From Turnera subulata (taxonomy: Eukaryota > Streptophyta > Magnoliopsida > Malpighiales > Passifloraceae), in contig JAKUCV010002357.1 of assembly GCA_028386065.3 (NCBI GenBank), positions 43,424 through 107,423 on the forward strand: a stretch of 64,000 bases of DNA. The letters run 5' to 3'. Under the pieces are notes generated by a model. The model was given only the letters and a program-made list of their open reading frames with translations, made no database searches and had not been told where the DNA came from. Position numbers and translations under genes: made by a program. This document shows, piece by piece, positions 25,226-37,727 of this stretch; within the stretch, counting starts at the first letter, position 1, and each line of letters begins with the position of its first letter.

Positions 25226-26279
25226 TTTCTTCCTGAATCCAAGAACAAAATTGAACACACCATGAATTTCACATCAAAGCTCTAATCTTGCAGTGAAAGA
25301 AGACTAACAAAAGTAAACAAAACCCAGTACCCACCATGAAAATCTAGACATGCGATCCCAATTATAAAAAATAACCAGGCATCAAATCATAGAACCCTAA
25401 CCAAGAAACAAGAACAAGATTTCTTCGACAAAAACCCTCACTAAGAACACCCACAAGAAAACGTCACTAAAAGAAACGATAGAGGATGCGAAATTGCTTA
25501 CCTAATGAAAATTGTGAGGTGAGAAGAGGAGGAGGAGGAGGAGAAAGAAAGAGGGTTCTTTTCTTTGTAAGAAACAAAGGGCGGTGGGTTGTTGGATATG
25601 GGGGATTGGTTTTCTTCTCCTTACTTTGTAAGAAACAAAGATAATAGAGGAGTGATGAATGTTTGGAGGATAGAAGATGAAGAAAGGGAGGGGGAGGGTG
25701 GAATATATATAGGGTTTCGAAACCGCCCGAGCTGTCATTTTTTTAAACGATTTCTTTTTTTTTAAAAAAAAAATTGCAATCCGAGTCCGAGAAGGAGAAG
25801 GAGATCGAAGCAGAGGCGGTTTCACCTCCTCCTACTTTTTGCTTCTTCTTGTTGTTGTTGTCGTTTTACTTGCAGGATTCGGATTTTAAAAAATTGCTTA
25901 ATGACCAAAATGCCCCCATGCCTTGCTCGAAAAGTCGGTCATTCATTTCGTTTCACAACTCGAAAATCCATCTTCGCCCCTCCAGTTATTTCGTATTTGT
26001 AAATTAGCCCCTGTTTGCAACGGTGACGTTTAGCAGGTTAGCACCGCGCGCAAACTATAAAAAGCAAAACAAACCACCCGAGTTTTTCAATTGCAAGAAA
26101 AATAGACCCGCTATTTGGTGTGGCAAATCATGATTAATTTTTTTTTATTGTATTAATCGAACCGACAGGTTTAAAAAATCATCAAAGACAAGGTTTTAAT
26201 TAAGTAGAATGTTTTCATAAAAAAAATTAAGTTGATAATTTTTTGTTAGATAAAAGTTTAGATTGAAGGAAGGCTCCCT
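25226..26279. other. 5' leader and promoter region of the SRO gene
   Basis: Contains the predicted leader intron (25501-25233), a GAG/GAA-rich leader (about 25515-25555), and further out a T/A homopolymer patch (25738-25775). I see no coding exon. Confidence 0.5.
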
Positions 26280-26756
26280 TGATATGGCTAAGCCCAAAAA
26301 AATACCAAGCCCAGAAGAATAAGTCCAAGGAGAATATGACAGAACTCAGTCCGTTATATGGACACATTTAGAAGAATAAAGGGAGATGAGCTTACACCTC
26401 ACAACTGTCCACGAGAGTATGAGTACTGTAACCCTACAGCTGTGCATGTGGGTACAGACGTAGGGACACAGAGCTGCCTTGAACCGTTGGATCAAGTAGA
26501 TATAAAGAAGGAGACACGTCTGATTAGGACATCATATCCACGTAGTATATATAGAAAAGATAGAAAAGATAGGCCAAATGATTAAGGAGGATTCAATGTC
26601 ATTCTAGACAAAAAAAAAAAAAACTACTCTTCTTCCTCCTTGTGCTCTCCTCCTCTACCTTGTAATTCTCAGAACTTTCCTTGATAAATTCCCAATCTTT
26701 ATCAATTTTGAACTTTGTTGTTAATATTTCCTTTATAAATTTATTGAGTTATATCA
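26280..26756 (+). mobile_element. Candidate solo LTR
   Basis: A 477-bp segment starts TGATATGGCTAAGCCC and ends TTATATCA. It has a TATA box (AGTATATATAG, about 26537), then a poly-A run and CT-rich sequence, as in the U3-R region of a gypsy LTR. No partner copy occurs in the window, and the flanks (TCCCT/TCCAA) do not form a convincing target duplication. The call rests on general layout only. Confidence 0.35.
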
Positions 26757-27129
26757 TCCAAGTCTAGGCCATGGCAAACCACCCAGTTCAGCCAACACTA
26801 ATAGTTTATTTACAGAATAAGTAAATAGTTTTAAATCAATTTTTTAATAATATATAATGCCTAACTCACGATTAGTGATATTTAAACTCGAAAATCAGCA
26901 TAAAAATTAAATAAAGATCAGTTTTCTTAAATCTATCAAATACCTGAATGGTTTAGAATTGGTCTACGTCAAAACTGTATCCTTACCTAATTCTAGATAA
27001 AGTATTATGTGAGTTTTCTAGAATTCATCTCATATGCTTAGTTCTAATATTGCCTCCTTTTCAGTCACTTTTGATCTTCTTGTGATTTTCTATTTCCTTC
27101 ATTTAGCATCATGCATGTAAGGGGAGTAG

Positions 27130-30050
27130 TGAAATGCCCCGACCCGTATTTACCGTACACAGTAAACACGTGCCGGAACTGTAACAACCCAACCCAACAA
27201 AGCCCAGCATACAGTGTATACAATAGATATCCGGGCTCAACACCCCAACATAAAAACAACAACAATAACTCAACCGGCCCAATGACCCAATAATAGTAAA
27301 AACAATGCACAGCGGAAGACTTTAATAACTCACAAACACTATATGCGACACTGATGCAAACTATGGATCCAAGCCCTGTCCAAGGGATAACGCCACAGCC
27401 TGTCTAGAATGCACCAAACCTGTACCACAAATAACTCATCCTACGGGATGAAAGCCCGCAGGTGAGGGGTGAGTCCGAAGTGCTCACCGACGAAGGAAAG
27501 ACAATCAATATGCACACTATAACTACTCAAGTCAAACACGGGCTAAACAGCCAAACACATCAAAATGAAGACTCGACCCAAAATCGGTCCAAGACCAAAA
27601 GACTCAAATAAAATCCAATTTTCCAATTTTATCTTTCCGGGCCCCGTCACGGATAAGCTAAAGGTCAGACCTGGTTATCAACATATTCCGGGTGCCAGAC
27701 CAAATCCAGAGAACCCAGGGATCGACATCCCAAAAATACGAACCCAGGGATAAACATCCCAAAAATAATCACGGGATAGACATCCCAAGCATAGACATGC
27801 TTATCACAAGAACCCAGGTCATGGCCACCACGAAACAGTCTTAAACCATCGAGTCGTACCACTACTTAACACGTGACAATTATATTAACGTCATCAAAAT
27901 CAAATCACAGGGATCAACATCCCTAACCAAAATACCGGGATAGACATCCCTATCCAAAATCAAGGATCGACATCCTTATCATATTTAATTATTTATTCCA
28001 TTATACTTATGGCCAAAGACACGAAAAAAAATATCCAAAACTCAATGCATGAGGATAAACATCCCAAAAACAAATCCAGATACTGGGATAAACATCCCGA
28101 CAACAATCACACGAATGTAGCAACCAACAGTGCAATAATCAACAAACACGATAACCGAGTAATACAGGCACATACTGAAGGAAATCCATCCTCACCTTGG
28201 TCGATTACTCAATTCAGGAAACAATGACCAGTCCGACGCCGGCTCCTCGGGAAACTGCCCGATATCCAACCTATACCACAAAACAATATACACTCACATA
28301 AATGCACATAATCAGTATACTATGATGCCAACACTGCGAATTAAACCCATCCCGGTTCATATCCGTTATTATTATCTTTTACCGAAAATATTATACCGTT
28401 CGTATATCCGAATATAATTTCGGTACCATATTTTAATTAAAACTCTTTTCAAAATATTTTTCATAAATAATTATACTTTTCCAGAAATATAATTATTATA
28501 ACATAATTTTTCTGAAAATATAACGTATGCTTATACTCCAAAATATTTTTATGGTATATGTATCCTCTTCTAAAAAGTAGTTACTATATAGTAAATTTTC
28601 AAAAGTTATATTTCATATTATAATTACCTTGTTTTCTTGAAAATAATATAACCAAATCATTATTTTATTTATTTCCTCAAGATTACCGTATATTTATATT
28701 TTCCAGAATTAAATAATCCATATACCTTTTTCGTAATATTTGATAGAATAAATATTAATATCACATATATTCTTTTCCAAAAGAAATATTTATGATAAAA
28801 TAATATTTCTATTTCTAAAAATTAATAACATATATTTATATATGTACATATACCGGAAAATATTTAACCAAATTTCCTAGAAAATATAATTATAACTTTC
28901 CATTACTGATTATTATTATTTTTTTATTTAAATTTTCTTTTAAATATCCGGACTGGGCCAAACTATGCAGCCCATGGCCAAGCCCAGGTCCAAGGACCAG
29001 GCCAAGGCTGCAAGCCCAGCTCCACAGCCCAAGTCCAAGTACCCATGCCCAACCAGAAACGGGTCAACCCGACCCATTCCGTGTCGTCTTCTACCGGGTC
29101 AACATCCACGGGCTCACCTTGAGCAAACGGAAGGCGGCGGTGGTGCTAGCGCGGCGCGATGGAACGAGCGGTGATGAAGCGAGGGTGGCATGAGGGGAGG
29201 AGATCGACGCGGCGGCGTCGCGAAGGAGAAAGGCACGACCTGCTCGGGTCATCGGTGCGCAGGCGGCGAGGAAGAGGGACTCCTATCAGTGACCGTGGGT
29301 CGACCTCCAGGTGACGGCGGCTCGACGTCTTGTCGGCAGCGACAGAAGGTGATGCAGCGACACGGGGACAGAGATGAAGGAGGCGAGGTGAGCAAGGCCG
29401 GCACCTAAAGCGGCGATCGTCGCTTGCAGTCGATGAGTCGGATCTGCCGACTCGCTTGTCGGGTCGTCTTCGTCCAAGGGCGGCGGCGGCAGCGGCAGCG
29501 TAGTTTTGAGGCTGCAGCGGCGGAAAGGAGAAGGAGGTGACGGGTGCTGGGGTGGTCGCTGATGGTGGTGTGAAGCAGTGATGGTTGGTGGCATCGGTGG
29601 TGGTGGCTCGGGAAGAAGAGGAAGAAGAGTTGTGTTTCTGTTTTGTTTTCTTTTTTTTGTTTCTTTTTTTTTTCCTGTTACTCTTTGGATTGCAGGAGAA
29701 GAAGGTGGTGTTGGTGGTGTACTAGGTACGTGTGTTGCAGGGTGAAGATGGATTATGGACAGAAAAGAAAAACAGGGAATCACGGGGCTTACAGGGAAGG
29801 CAGTGACGAGTGTCACAATGATAAGGCGGCGCCAACTCAATCATGCAGGTAAGTCGTGTCCAGACCGGACCAGAAAATAACTGATACCCCCTCGGTTATT
29901 TTCCGATGTGATTTTTCCAAGAATTCTGGGACCCGAAAAATACCGACTTTTACCTTGAATTAATTACCCAAGATTAATTCAACAGTAAATCACAGTAGAA
30001 AGACTTTTACAGTCCCGATGAAAATAAAAAATTTTACCCGGGCTGTTACA
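27130..30050 (-). repeat. Left (3') LTR of the gypsy-like element
   Basis: 2921 bp. In plus-strand order it has a conserved end, a cluster of GGATnnnnATCC palindromes (27719-28100), an AT-rich block (28360-28930), a 'GCCCAAG'-rich and GC-rich block (28950-29600), and the conserved TTACCTTGAATTAATTACCC end. Indels separate it from the right copy, suggesting an old insertion. Confidence 0.85.
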
Positions 30051-30235
30051 GTCTACCCACCTTAAAAAGAATTTTGTCCCCGAAATTTCGTCTTATCCGT
30101 GGGTCCTACCACGATAAGCTTCTGGCACACTCTGCCAGGTGTCCAACCTCAACCCGAGATACTGCTTATACCCTTAAGCGACTTCTCGTCCTCTATAAGA
30201 ACCAAACCTCATGACTGGCATACTCACACAGAGTC

Positions 30236-30613
30236 ATGAACTCTCCACTGAGATCAAGAACTACCTTAGACTCCGAGAACAACAGCTACATCGGCGACAC
30301 TGCCTTCCCGACAAGCTCCGATGAAGAACCTCCCAAGAAGCGGTTCAAAACCAACATCATCGGCCTGAAGGAACACATGGTCGTCTCCCCAAAACGATGA
30401 AAGAAGCGTGCCAACAAGAAGGCTGAAGATCGAAAGGGCAAGGCGATAGCTGAGAGCAGCACTCCGCAGCAGACACTGACGCAGCTGAACGTCTCACTGA
30501 AGAAGATCAGCTCGGCGGTGTTGCAGATCGAACTGGCGTGCGCAGAACTCTTTCCTCACATGAAGAACGTACAAAAACTTGTAAAAGATCTAGAGAAGCA
30601 AGTAACTCCATAG
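30236..30613 (+). pseudogene. Unrecognised reading frame 1 in the retroelement interior
   Basis: Starts MNSPLRSRTTLDSENNSYIG and spans 126 codons to TAG. A single in-frame TGA at 30398-30400 follows a CGA codon. The middle is basic (PPKKRFK, KKRANKKAEDRKGKAIA), like a nuclear-localisation patch, and the C-terminus looks like a coiled coil (SLKKISSAVLQIELACAEL, VQKLVKDLEKQV). It lies antisense to the host LTR element. I do not recognise the family. One stop in an otherwise open, GC-richer frame within AT-rich surroundings suggests a once-coding sequence. Confidence 0.5.
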
Positions 30614-31338
30614 AGTACTTCTTCTCCTGTTGTAAAACTATTATAAAATAAATAAAATAAACCTTCTTTTTAAATCAAAATTCTTATATTACAAAGTCTT
30701 ATGTTAAACAGAAAAAATAAAACATCTCAAAGTAGAACAAAAATCAATAATAAGAATATAAAATCAAATGTAAATAAAATAAAAATTAAATCTCGTTTAA
30801 CAAACCAAATTATAAAGAAATTAAAACAAAAATATGTTTTCATGCTCGGCGCTCTAGATCGATCGTATCCATCCTCGATCCCGAGAAACGTGACATACGG
30901 AGCTAACGGTGACGATCACGAGCACGTCCTGTGTCCCTCGAAAGAAACGTTACCCACTTGTTCACAAATTCCGCATGAGCCAAAATGTCTGTCAAGTCTT
31001 GTATCTCTCCACGATGTCCGAACAGGTGCAAGCTTGTCGCACATGCGCTCTACTCGAGGTACATGAAAGAAAACCATGAGGTGGAAAAAGGCTGAAAAAA
31101 CTCTGGCATTGGTAGCCCGAAAAACGTATAAAGTAACAAAGCAATAAATGAAGCAACGGTAAAATTTCAAAAAGCAAATTCTTGAAAATCGAAAACGGTA
31201 ATCACGCTCCCCATAAGAGTATAAAAGAAACGGAGCGGTGAGGTGTAAATCGTCAAAAGCATTTAAAAGCAAACAAAACATCCAGGCAACCAAAACCACA
31301 AAACTCTGAAAAATAAAACACCAACACGTCCCAACACA

Positions 31339-32022
31339 ATGCCTGCTCCCTCATCCGTCTTTTCCATCGAAGGTGCCAATCTAGGCAGAAGGAACCGACT
31401 GGCCTACAGCATGGTCAACGAGCGTGCTGAAGAACTACCGAACGAGCTCGGCAGGATGCCGCATCTAGTCTTCGTCGACGAACTCTAATCATCGCGGTTC
31501 TTCGTCACTCCATTGGAAGAGACGTTCTTCCTGGAGGACCATGGCACTCTGAGGACCTCCTACTACGGCTCGGCAAACTCCATCATGTTCTTCATCTCTG
31601 AAAGACTTCAGGAGTTCAACCTAGAGTCTACTTGCCACTTCCTGGAGCAAGGCACCTACTACCAGCTCTCGATGACGGCCCAAAGCATGCCCAGAGTCAC
31701 TCGTTTGCCCGTAACTTGGCCAAAGGCCCGACTACTGGTGTGGAACTGCAGAGGAGTCGCAGGGCGTTCCCAGGAGTTCTCGCGTACCCTGAGGGACCTG
31801 AAGAACCAATACAAACCAAACATGGTTCTTCTCACAGAGACCCAGTGGCAGCCTCATGACGATCAGGGTCTCATCCCACTCCGGTTCCCTCAAGCAAACC
31901 GGTTCGAGCTTCCCGGCCAGAACAACGCAGGCGGCATGTGGTTCTCGTGGAGCGACAACATCCAAGTCAACATCAACAACGACCCCAACAGCTTCAGGGT
32001 CAATGTCGTTCCGAGAAGATAA
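31339..32022 (+). pseudogene. Unrecognised reading frame 2 with partial EEP endonuclease domain
   Basis: 228 codons from ATG 31339 to TAA 32020, interrupted once by TAA at 31486-31488. The first part (MPAPSSVFSIEGANLGRRNR and onward, then FFLEDHGTLRTSYYGSAN) is unfamiliar. The last roughly 100 residues start LLVWNCRGVAGRSQEF, with YKPNMVLLTETQ about 30 residues later. That is the N-terminal part of an exonuclease/endonuclease/phosphatase domain as in plant LINE ORF2, with the conserved Asn (WNCRG) and metal-binding Glu (TETQ). The rest of the domain is missing. It is antisense to the LTR element. It could be a captured LINE fragment or a fused gene of unknown type. Confidence 0.6.
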
Positions 32023-32292
32023 ATGTATTTTTATTTTTATAAAATATCAATGTAATATTTCTGTTTGTAATATCAATATTAGCAATATTAATAATATTTA
32101 TATTTCCGCTTATTTATGGCATCATTACCTCTTATGTGTATGTTCTGCGACAGCTGGCGTCCCTTGACTGGATCCATAATGCACTAACTAAATGATATAA
32201 AATAATAAACAAATGGAGCGAACTATGCAAACAAGGACAACAAACACACAAGGACTGCCCAACAAGACCTAAAGCCCGCTCCGCTACCAAAA

Positions 32293-35200
32293 TGAAACGC
32301 CCCGACCCGTATTTACCGTACACAGTAAACACGTGCCGAAACTGTGACGACCCAACCATACCAAGCCCAGCATACAGTGTATACAACAGATATCCGGGCT
32401 CAACAGCCCATAATAAAAACAACAATAACAACTCAACCGGCCCAATGGCCCAATAATAGTAAAAACAATGCACAGCGGAAGACTTAACAACTCACATAAA
32501 CACTGTATGCGACATAGATGCAAACTATCGATCCAAGCCCTGTCCAAGGGATAACGCCGCAGCCTGTCTGGAATGCACCAATCCTGTACAACAAATAACT
32601 TATCCTACGGGATGAAAGCCTGCAGGTGAGGGGTGAGTCCGAAGTGCTCACCGATGAAGGAAAGACAATCAATATGCAACTATAAATACTCAAGGTCTAA
32701 AATCAGAAAAAACTAAAAGACAAGACCCAAAGTCGGTCCAAGACCAAAAGACTCAAATAAAATCCAATTATCCAATTTTATCTTTCCGGGCCCCGTCACG
32801 GATAAGCTAGCGGTCAGACCTGGTTATCAACACATTCCGGGTGCCAGAACAAATCCAGAGAACCCAGGGATCGACATCCCAAAAATACGAACCCAGGGAT
32901 ATACATCGCAAAAATAATCACGGGATAGACATCCCAAGCATAGACATGCTTATCACAAGAACCCAGGTCAAGGCCACCACGAAACAGTCTTAAACCATCG
33001 AGTCGTACCACTACCTATCACGTGACAATTATATTACCGTCATTAAAATCAAATCACAGGGATCGACATCCCTATCCAAAATACCGGGATAGACATCCCA
33101 TCCAAAATCAAGGATCGACATCCTTATCACAATTTATTATTTAATCCATTTTATTTAGTGCCAAAACGACTCAAGGATAAACGTTCAAAATCCAATCACA
33201 ATACTGGGATAAACATCCCGACAACCATCAAGACAATGGGATAAACATCCCGAACCAAACCACAGCAAATGCAACATGCAATAATCAACAAACACAAAAA
33301 CCGAGTAATATAGGCACATATCGAAGGAAATCCATCCTCACCTTGGCCGATTACTCAACTCCAGAAACAATGACCGGTCCGACGCCGGCTCCTCGGGGAA
33401 CTGCCCGATATCTGAACCTATACCACAAAACCATACACTCACATAAATGCACATAATCGGTATATTATGATGCCAATACTGCGAATTAAACCCATCCCGG
33501 TTACATATCTTTTATTATCATCTTTTACCGAAAATATTATACCATACGTATATCCGAATATAATCTTGGTACCATACTTTGATTAAAACTCTTTTCAAAA
33601 TATTTCCATAAATTAATTATACTTTTCCAAAATAATAAACATCATAATTTTTCCTAGGAATTATAACTTATATATATTTATCCCAAAGTTATTTCTATAA
33701 AACGTTATACTTGACAAAATTTTAATTACTAAATATTATTGTTTTAGGAAAAACATTTCCAGAGAATATAATTATATGACTTATTTTCTGAAAATAAATA
33801 CGAATTTATAAGTACACATACATATATTTCCCAAATTATTCTCGTATGCATAAATATTATTTATTTTCCACATCTCGTATTTTCCCAAAATATTTCCAAT
33901 TAAATCATGTATAGAATTTTTTTTCCAAAAATTATTTAGTGTCAGGAAATAATTATTAAAACCAGATTATATTTTATTACTATTTTTATTATTATTATTT
34001 TTTTATTTCTGGACTGGGCCAAGTCCAAGCCCAGCCCAAGGCCCAAGCTAGAGCCCAGGCGCGCACAGGACCAGCCCAGACCCATCTGACCCAACCCACA
34101 AAATTCACAACCCAACAAACACAGCCCATACACATAACCCAACCCACAAAGCATCGGGTCAACCCGACCCATATCGTCAACCACCCGGGTCTGCTCACAA
34201 CCCGCTTCCTCACCTTGGTTGCAGGCGGCTGAGCACGGCGACAGCGGCACCGCGACACTGGGCGACGGTTGGCACAACTGTCGGGGCGAGACGCGACGGC
34301 GTCGCGTGCAGGCGGGGAGGCGACGACGGTGGACTGCTGTCGGCGGCAGAGGTGGTGGCAAACCTGAGCGGGGAGGACGTAGGGGAATCGGGCGGCGCGA
34401 TGGTTGTCAAGAGAGCGGCGTCAGAGGGCGGTGAGTGAGGGTGCGAAGTGGACGACCGGTCGACGACGTGACGGCGAATTGGAGAGGAGGGGAAGAGCAA
34501 CGACCATCGGGTTGGTGGTCTCGGGTCAGCGGCGGCTGCAGTAAGGGGAAGCACCGACGGCGGCTCGTTTCTCCATGACTGGTGCGGCAGTGACGAGCAG
34601 TGGAGGGTAGAGAGGAGTTGCAGGGACACCTCTCACAGCGGCGCCATCCGGCAGAGGAAAGGATGGTGGAGGCGCGTGCGAGGACGGAGGCAGGGAAGGA
34701 AAGGGGAGAAAGGAAGAGGAAGATGGGAGGGATGATGTGTGTGGGTTAGTGGTTCACAGGTGGTCTCGGTGATGGAGGAGGAGAAGAAGAAGAGTAAAGG
34801 AGAGGGGATGGATGTGTGGAAACGGGTAGAGGAGAGGAGAAAAATGAAGAAGAGAAAAGGAAAAAAACAAAGAAAAATCAGAAGAAAAGATGGGGGAAGG
34901 GAACAAGTAGTCACGGGGAAACAAGGAAAAAAAAAAGAGAAGTGGGTCGGCTGAAGAAAAATGTGGTGGCGGCTGGAAGAAGAAAACAAAGAGAAGGGGA
35001 GAGAAAAAGAAAAGAAAGGAAGAACGGCCAACGAACCGGATTTCCGTCCTGAGTCCGAAAATACAACTTGGGCTCAGAAAATCCGATCAATACCCCTGAA
35101 CGTCATCCAAGTCTCGGAATTGAAAACCAAGGCTCGGTTAGTTAGAAAGATACTCCCGAGCACGGGAAAACCCTCGGTTACGAAAAACGACGCCCGATTT

Positions 35201-35299
35201 ACCTTGAATTAATTACCCAAGATTAATTCAACGGTAAATCACGGTAAAAAGACTTTTACAGTCCCGGTAAAAATCAAAAATTTTACCCGGGCTGTTACA
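32293..35299 (-). repeat. Right (5') LTR of the gypsy-like element
   Basis: 3007 bp with the same block order as the left copy, including palindromes at 32877-33252. The A/G-rich stretch at 34760-35030 differs from the left copy. Confidence 0.85.
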
Positions 35300-35304
35300 A
35301 ATAG

Positions 35305-37480
35305 GGTGTGGCGACCAAGCTTTGGCGGATTGCATCAGCGCTCTCTTACATTGCCCATATCATTCACTCTGGCTTCCTGTTGATCTTGGTGCTGACATTC
35401 TGCCTACCGTTGAAATATTGGACCGGCCTGTTGTTACTCCAGACCGATTGATTCAAATGTAAGAATCTCATATAGCTGCATGTAAGTCTCCTTTATTATT
35501 AGATTGGGCCTCCTTTTGGTTAACTTGGACAGTGTTGCTTTTCAAAATTTACATGAAGCATATGTCGTCCATGTTCGACAAATCCGTCAAATGTATGACA
35601 ATGGATAAATTCTAATGATCAAGGAGAGTATTCAAATTTGGTTCGCGAACTTGTGAGTATAATGAAGGCTATATCAACAATAAGGAAGAGTATGACAAAT
35701 TTGAAAAGCTGTGGAAGTTCGACAAGAGTGTTATTATTGAAGTCAGTCCTTGCCCCAAAATTTTCAGTGTCAAGTGGGCATACCAATGATGTTGTTCTTG
35801 ATTGCATTATGGAAAAGATGAATGAGCAGCAAATCCCATTTGAGTATCCTCACAAACAGAATTATAATACTGTTTTTTTATGATTAGAATAAGTCGAACA
35901 CTCCGTGCATGAATATTATCTTATGAGCTTTATTTTTTAATTAATTATAACAATAGGATATTATTAGGAAACTAAAATTTTTATATAAGTTTAGTGTAGA
36001 GACGAGAAAAATAAAGAAAAAAGAAGTACATGAACATGATTTGGCTATTATTAACTGCAATTTAGTTTTAATTTTGGTTTTAGAATAACATATGATACAT
36101 AATTAGTATTTTTTAGGTGTTGAGAAAAAGCATAGTCCAAAATGACAAAAAGATTTAACACGTCGGACTGCGCCTACTACGGGGAGATCGGGTATCGCTT
36201 AAAAAATGCATCAATCGGCCTTGGGTTCATACAAATTCAAAGAGAATTAGGCAAATACAAATTGCAAATAATAAATCATCCAACATGCTTATAAATCAAC
36301 GCATAAGCATGCGGTCCACTTGTGAACTGCTGACGTTTTGTTAAACTTGATGACATTCTATACGAAAAGCATGGCCTATTTGATTTTTTTTTATTTGCCC
36401 ATTTGACATGTTATACTAAAAGATTTCACCGACTTTCGCAGTATTGTTTTAGAAGTACTAGAAAAAACAACACATGAATATGAAGAAAATGGCTAGTTTT
36501 CAAATTTGAAAATGCTCTGAGCACTATTCACCTTTCTTCATCCTCTTTCATCTTTCTCATCTTTCATGTTCTTATCCACACATCAAGCATCATAATCTCC
36601 TTCAAGCTCATGATGTAAACCCTCTCTTCTATCTATATCACTTCATCATGCCCAAACCCCATGATTTATTTCTTTCTTCAAATTTGTTTCCAAGAATTTG
36701 ATTGAGTTGGAGAGTTATTCTCTTGGTAAATTGAGTTAGCACTTTTGTTTGTATCTTGCTTAGTTAGGGATTGATTATTTTCCCGGTTTATTGTGTGCTA
36801 AGTCTCCTTGGTTGGAGATGATGATCGTGGCAGGCAGCGTTGTCGACGGCGAAGGCGCGGGCTCTGGAGATGGCGACAGAGCTGGAACTGGTGACGATGG
36901 TGATGACGACGTTGCCGCTGTCAATGGCATTGGCGAGGGTCGTGTGAGGCTTTGTCTATATGTGTTAAAAAGTCATGGTTTCTCCTCATGAAATTGACTA
37001 TCCACTTAGAAGTGTTAACCAGTTTAAAGTTGTCCCAAAAAGTCCAAATGAAGGTGTCTTCCGAAAAGGTTGTGGAGCTGGACAGGATGTTGTTTATTTG
37101 CTAGCCATTTACATGCTCTATCCCTCTTTCCATGCTTCATTTCACATTTGGCTCCATGTATTGTATTTAATTTTTCTTTTGGTATGGTATCTTCTTAATT
37201 TGCACTTCTTAGATCATCGATGAAAACCCATTTTTTCCCAAAAAAAACATGCTTATAAATCACAAATTTGAACTAATTATAAGATCGGCTTATACTATAG
37301 CTGTTTTAGGCTTGGTCGGCCTAACTAAAAACATAAAATTCTTTTTTTATTATGCGTAGATTTTATTTTGCAACAAAAATTGATTTTTGTCCCTTTATGT
37401 TTTTCCAGCGTGGAATTGTTTTACTAAAGCAGATTTTAGATGATACAACAAAGAAAGAAAAGAAAGAATAACTATGGCAA
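35305..37480. other. Stretch without a recognised gene
   Basis: At 35360-35460 a short plus-strand frame reads SLWLPVDLGADILPTVEIL before a stop, and 35638-35883 is another small open frame. Neither is recognisable. The GA/GC-rich frame near 36810-36950 (Asp/Gly-rich) is likely chance. This may contain old gene or transposon fragments. Confidence 0.4.
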
Positions 37481-37717
37481 GTCCCATAGTGTGATGCGGC
37501 CGAATATGGCCTTCCACACGGTGGGGTGCTGGCCGTTGAGCCCGGTGATTCCCCAGTATTATGACGCGTAGCAGGTGAGGGTGTCCGCTGGTGCCCCAGT
37601 TGGGCGGTCTCTCCTATGAGGAGGGTCTAATGCCAGGATGTAACCGGTATTGATCGGGGCCTGGACTGACGGGGCGATGATGACACCGCTGATACCTTTT
37701 TTTTCGACAAAAAAAAA
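37481..37717 (+). mobile_element. SINE-like retroposon with 10-bp target duplication
   Basis: A 237-bp GC-rich segment sits in AT-rich DNA. It starts GTCCCATAGTG and ends with CTGATACC, T8, CGAC and an A-tail of about 10. It is flanked by ACTATGGCAA at 37471-37480 and again at 37718-37727 (11 bp if the preceding A counts). A B-box-like GCCCGGTGATTCCCC lies near 37540. Terminal A-tail plus perfect target duplication is the signature of LINE-mediated insertion. The family was not identified. Confidence 0.8.
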
Positions 37718-37727
37718 ACTATGGCAA

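Larger units (their letters stand above)
27130..35299 (-). mobile_element. Non-autonomous Ty3/gypsy-like LTR element with foreign antisense ORFs
   Basis: Two long direct repeats (27130-30050 and 32293-35299) start TGAAA(T/C)GCCCCGACCCG and end CCCGGGCTGTTACA on the plus strand. Orientation is minus. Next to the right LTR, the minus strand reads TTTTGGTAGCGGAGCGGGC, an initiator-Met primer site. Next to the left LTR it reads TTTCGGGGACAAAATTC and TTTTTAAGGTGGGTAGAC, the polypurine region found before chromovirus 3' LTRs. Flanks AGTAG (27125-27129) and AATAG (35300-35304) are a one-mismatch target duplication. The interior is only 2.2 kb. No gag, protease, RT, RNase H or integrase is readable, so the element depended on a relative for mobility (LARD-like). 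Two plus-strand reading frames occupy the interior. Confidence 0.85.

Noticed and set aside
29286..29840. 184-residue Pro/Ser-rich open frame on the minus strand, and similar frames at 34210-34629
   Set aside because: They lie in the GC-rich block of the gypsy LTR. They are not conserved in frame between the two LTR copies and have low-complexity composition.
35360..35883. Possible gene fragments right of the gypsy element
   Set aside because: Short frames with stops. No family could be named, so they were not called as genes.
36791..36991. Gly/Asp-rich small open frame
   Set aside because: Short and repetitive, with no homology I can recognise and no splice-supported neighbours.
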